Position numbers and translations under genes: made by a program | In this document: piece by piece, positions 61,682 to 64,000 of the stretch | Layout: each line of letters starts with the position of its first letter | Numbering within the stretch: the stretch's first letter is position 1 | Source of the DNA: Solirubrobacterales bacterium | GTDB lineage: Bacteria; Actinomycetota; Thermoleophilia; Solirubrobacterales; 70-9 | Length of the DNA: 64,000 nucleotides | Direction: 5' to 3' | NCBI GenBank assembly: GCA_021155855.1 | Contig: JAJNAZ010000014.1 | Coordinates: 24,359-88,358, forward strand | Notes under the pieces: generated by a model | What the model was told of the DNA's origin: nothing | Seen by the model: the letters and a program-made list of their open reading frames with translations, nothing else | Database searches by the model: none

Positions 61682-62554
61682 TCAGTCCGAGCTTGGCGCC
61701 AGCAGGCGGATCGCGATCAGGCCGTCTTGATCGCGTACCTCGAAGGCGGGCTGAGGGGCTGTCGCTGGACCGCGGCGGACCGAGCCGTCGCCGAGATCGA
61801 AGCGCGAGCCGTGGCAGGCGCAGACGATCTGCTCTCCCTCGACATCGCCATCGCTGAGCGAGCAGCCCCGGTGCGAGCAGCGGTCGTGGATTCCGAGCAC
61901 CCCGGCGCCACGCCGCACCAGCAGTACCGGCGTATCGTCGACGACGACACGGGTCGGCTGCCCTTCGGTCAACGCGGAGGACTCTGCGGCCGGTGTCCAG
62001 TCGCGCGGGCCGGGGTCATACACCGTCTGATCGGGGCCGACGCCCTTCGCGAGCGTAAGGTGCCCACCGAGGTAGGCGGCCGCCCCGAGCATCGCCGCCC
62101 CGACCGCCCCCAGCAGCGCGCCCTTGCGTCGTGAACCGCGACGGCGCGCCACCAGCGAGGCGGTGTAGAGCGAGAGTGCCGCGCTGTTGACCGCCGCGTG
62201 CACGAGGCCTGCCCGACGCACTGCGTCGTCGGCCGGCTCGGTATCGGCCCAATCGTTGACCCCGGTCAGCGCCGTGGGTCCGTAGGCGGCGATGCCGACC
62301 GCGATCAGGCGCTCGCTTGCCCCGTCGTTCTCACCGCCTCCGAGCAAGTCGAGCAGCGACGCGCTGAGGAATGATCCGATCACCACGTCGGTGAGCAACG
62401 GATGCAGGGCGTGTCCGAGTTGGGTCCCGCTGAGCGCATCCTTAAGCGCGCCACGGTCGAGCGCACCGCGAACACGCTCGCCGATCGCCTTCGCCGGCCC
62501 GTCGAGCGCGCTCAGCGACTCGATCCGCACGACCACCGGCTCGAGCGGCGTCAT
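61682..62554 (-). CDS. Rieske 2Fe-2S protein with N-terminal DUF2231 membrane domain
   Basis: 290 residues from ATG 62554. The N-terminal half has three to four hydrophobic helices in a DUF2231-like layout (HALHPLLTDVVIGSFLSASL, then GLVHAAVNSAALSLYTASLV and KGALLGAVGAAMLGAAAYLG). The C-terminal domain (about 190-285) is a Rieske domain: HDRCSHRGCSLSDGD (CxH) and CACHGSRFDLGDGS (CxxH). It likely passes electrons at the membrane. Partner proteins are not in the window. Confidence 0.92.
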   Translation of the reverse strand: MTPLEPVVVRIESLSALDGPAKAIGERVRGALDRGALKDALSGTQLGHALHPLLTDVVIGSFLSASLLDLLGGGENDGASERLIAVGIAAYGPTALTGVNDWADTEPADDAVRRAGLVHAAVNSAALSLYTASLVARRRGSRRKGALLGAVGAAMLGAAAYLGGHLTLAKGVGPDQTVYDPGPRDWTPAAESSALTEGQPTRVVVDDTPVLLVRRGAGVLGIHDRCSHRGCSLSDGDVEGEQIVCACHGSRFDLGDGSVRRGPATAPQPAFEVRDQDGLIAIRLLAPSSD

Positions 62555-62593
62555 TCGCCGGGAGCTCAAGGCGGCCGAGGTCACTCCTCGCGT

Positions 62594-62794
62594 CTACCCC
62601 TGGGCGTGCGAGCGAAACGACCCCGGGCCCCTGCGCGCCGCTCTGACCACTCGGCGGATCTCGCGGGTCACCAGTCTGGGTTGGTCGAGCTGGATGTAGT
62701 GCGCGCTTCTGGCGGCGATCACGTGGCCGGCGCCCGGCACGAGCTCTGCCAGCTCGCATTGCCCCCATTTGCGAACCGACCGTGCAGGGCAGCG
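62594..62794 (-). pseudogene. 3' remnant of an alpha/beta hydrolase gene (tail 1)
   Basis: An open stretch without a start codon reads KWGQCELAELVPGAGHVIAA, RSAHYIQLDQPRLVTREIRR and VVRAAR before a stop. HYIQLDQPRLVTREIRRVV is the classical C-terminal helix and catalytic His region of alpha/beta hydrolases. The rest of the gene is missing upstream. Confidence 0.5.
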
Positions 62795-62838
62795 CTAGAC
62801 CAGCCGCGCATGACGAGCGGACGCACCCATCGGCGTCG

Positions 62839-63060
62839 TCACCGTAGGCGCGGCGGCCTGAGCCGAGCGACGCAAGCCGTGTCCGGCGCGCTCGGGTCGG
62901 TGAGAAACGAGGCCGTCACGCGCTGGGCGCAGGGCGACTTGCCCACCGGGTCGTGCCCGACCCAGGGGATCGTCACGACGGTCTCGCCGCGGTTGCGCAG
63001 ACTCCGGGCGGCGATCCGTGCCGGCTTGCCTACGAGGCGCCCGCGCCGCGGGCCGGGTCG
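62839..63060 (-). pseudogene. 3' remnant of a TAP-type hydrolase gene (tail 2)
   Basis: The minus-strand frame reads IAARSLRNRGETVVTIPWVG, HDPVGKSPCAQRVTASFLTD and PSAPDTACVARLRPPRLR before a stop. VGHDPVGKSPCAQRVTASFL matches the C-terminal His-containing end of TAP-like hydrolases. Only the tail remains: the upstream part is replaced by the start of the aminotransferase gene on the other strand. Confidence 0.5.
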
Positions 63061-63076
63061 CCCTAGAGTCCCCCTC

Positions 63077-64000
63077 GTGGAGACGACTCGGAGCGCGAGC
63101 CAGGTTGTGGAAGCCGCGCATCTCGAGGACGACTACGTCGTGCGCAACTACGACCCACTGCCGGTCGTCCTCAGTCACGGCGAGGGCTCCTGGGTTGAGG
63201 ACATCGACGGGCGCCGCTATTTCGACGCGCTGTCGGCCTACTCGGCGCTGAGCTTCGGCCATCGTCACCCGCGTCTGGTGGCGGCGGCGCGTGAGCAGCT
63301 CGAGCGGCTGACGCTCACAAGCCGCGCCTTCCGCAACGACCGCCTCGGCGAGTTCTGTCGGGCACTCGCCGCGGCGTCCTCGACGCAACGGGTCCTGCCG
63401 ATGAACACCGGCGCCGAAGCAGTCGAAACGGCGATCAAGGCGGCTCGCAAGTGGGGCTACGAGGTCAAAGGGGTCGCGCCCGGCCGGGCGAAGATCGTCG
63501 TTTGCCGGGGCAACTTCCACGGGCGTACGACGACCATCGTCTCGTTCTCCGACGACGCCGCGGCGCATTCAAATTTCGGGCCGTACACGCCGGGGTTCGA
63601 GAGCATCCCGTTCGGCGACCTGGCGGCACTCGAGGCCGCGCTGGACGACGACACGGTCGCGTTTCTCGTCGAGCCGATCCAGGGCGAGGGGGGCGTGATC
63701 ATCCCGCCCGACGGCTATCTCACTGGAGCGCAGGGGCTCTGCGCCCGCGCCAACGTGCTCATGATCGCCGATGAGATTCAGTCGGGGCTTGGCCGAACGG
63801 GGCGGATGTGGGCATGCGACCACGAGGAAGTCATGCCCGACCTGCTGCTCGTCGGCAAGGCGCTCGGCGGCGGGATCGTCCCGATTTCCGCGGTCGTCGG
63901 CTCCGACGAGGTGCTCGGTCTGTTCAAACCCGGCCAGCACGGCAGCACGTTCGGCGGCAACCCGCTCGCGTGCGCGATAGCGCTCGAGGTGCTGGATATG
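63077..64000 (+). CDS. Class III aminotransferase, ornithine aminotransferase-like (3' end outside window)
   Basis: 308 residues are present from GTG 63077 and the frame is open at the window end. PLP fold type I: VVLSHGEGSWVEDIDGRRYF, GHRHPRLVAAAREQLERL, MNTGAEAVETAIKAARKWGY, GNFHGRTTTIVSFSDD, FLVEPIQGEGGVI, MIADEIQSGLGRTGRMWACD, LLVGKALGGGIVPISAVVG (PLP Lys, about residue 263) and HGSTFGGNPLACAIALEVL. Motif order and the QSGLGRTG and HGSTFGGNPL stretches are those of ornithine-oxo-acid transaminase (RocD). The gene is truncated only by the window edge. Confidence 0.93.
   Translation, partial: METTRSASQVVEAAHLEDDYVVRNYDPLPVVLSHGEGSWVEDIDGRRYFDALSAYSALSFGHRHPRLVAAAREQLERLTLTSRAFRNDRLGEFCRALAAASSTQRVLPMNTGAEAVETAIKAARKWGYEVKGVAPGRAKIVVCRGNFHGRTTTIVSFSDDAAAHSNFGPYTPGFESIPFGDLAALEAALDDDTVAFLVEPIQGEGGVIIPPDGYLTGAQGLCARANVLMIADEIQSGLGRTGRMWACDHEEVMPDLLLVGKALGGGIVPISAVVGSDEVLGLFKPGQHGSTFGGNPLACAIALEVLDM

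Overview
The window is 64 kb of very GC-rich chromosome with a strong G/C preference at third codon positions and frequent GTG/TTG starts. Gene content points to a high-GC actinobacterium, most likely class Thermoleophilia (Solirubrobacterales/Gaiellales-like). The supports are a complete coenzyme F420 pathway with fused FO synthase, SnoaL-type proteins beginning MSQENVE, a Lys-rich Ig-like C-terminal domain on a secreted repeat protein, and Rsb/STAS stress signalling. The taxonomic call is inference from gene content only.

Region 1 (1-27.5 kb) is orderly and intact. It holds a metal-handling operon (multicopper oxidase, ZIP transporter, DtxR regulator), an orphan NMT1-type binding protein, pyrophosphatase and aquaporin. 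The F420 block follows: fbiC, then cofE-cofC-cofD and the F420:NADP oxidoreductase on the other strand, with a Zn-alcohol dehydrogenase and a cupin between. An acyl-CoA and ketone-body block comes next: SDR, hot-dog thioesterase, HMG-CoA lyase, 3-hydroxybutyryl-CoA dehydrogenase, acyl-CoA carboxylase beta, acetoacetyl-CoA synthetase. Within it sits a purine-salvage pair (MTAP-family phosphorylase plus MTA/SAH-type deaminase). Five tRNA genes (Leu-CAA, Leu-UAG, Trp-CCA, Gly-UCC, Pro-GGG) close the region.

Region 2 (about 27.5-50.8 kb) looks like a genomic island. It starts at the 3' end of tRNA-Pro and ends at a degenerate 48-bp copy of the 3' half of that tRNA at 50718-50765. It carries a beta-lactamase-type hydrolase, VOC proteins, DegV, alpha/beta hydrolases and a stressosome operon (rsbR-rsbS-rsbT plus an RsbU_N-GAF protein). 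It also carries a flavin reductase/M20 peptidase/DUF1611 operon, a fatty acid desaturase and a STAS-DUF2294 locus. Several genes are broken by frameshifts or stops (membrane protein 29.8-30.7 kb, HNH nuclease 32.3 kb, ester cyclase 35.1 kb, repeat protein 45.3-46.7 kb). No integrase was recognised.

Region 3 (50.8-64 kb) has two TetR regulators with recognisable palindromic operators, a frameshifted secreted hydrolase and a second STAS locus. In that locus a STAS gene overlaps a SigB/SigF-type sigma factor gene, with a DUF2294 gene downstream. A YihY membrane protein, a histone-like basic protein, a CPA1 Na+/H+ antiporter, an EEP-family nuclease/phosphatase, a Rieske/DUF2231 protein and a 3'-truncated class III aminotransferase follow. 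Decayed 3' tails of a cold-shock protein and of two alpha/beta hydrolases lie between them.

The most interesting signal is regulatory. The two STAS loci (49.3 kb and 55.2 kb) share a conserved leader of about 100 nt upstream of otherwise diverged STAS genes. At the second locus a perfect TetR-type palindrome overlaps the predicted -35/spacer of the sigma-factor operon. Together with the stressosome and a third STAS gene, the window carries many partner-switching parts, and no RsbW-type anti-sigma factor was recognised beside the sigma gene.
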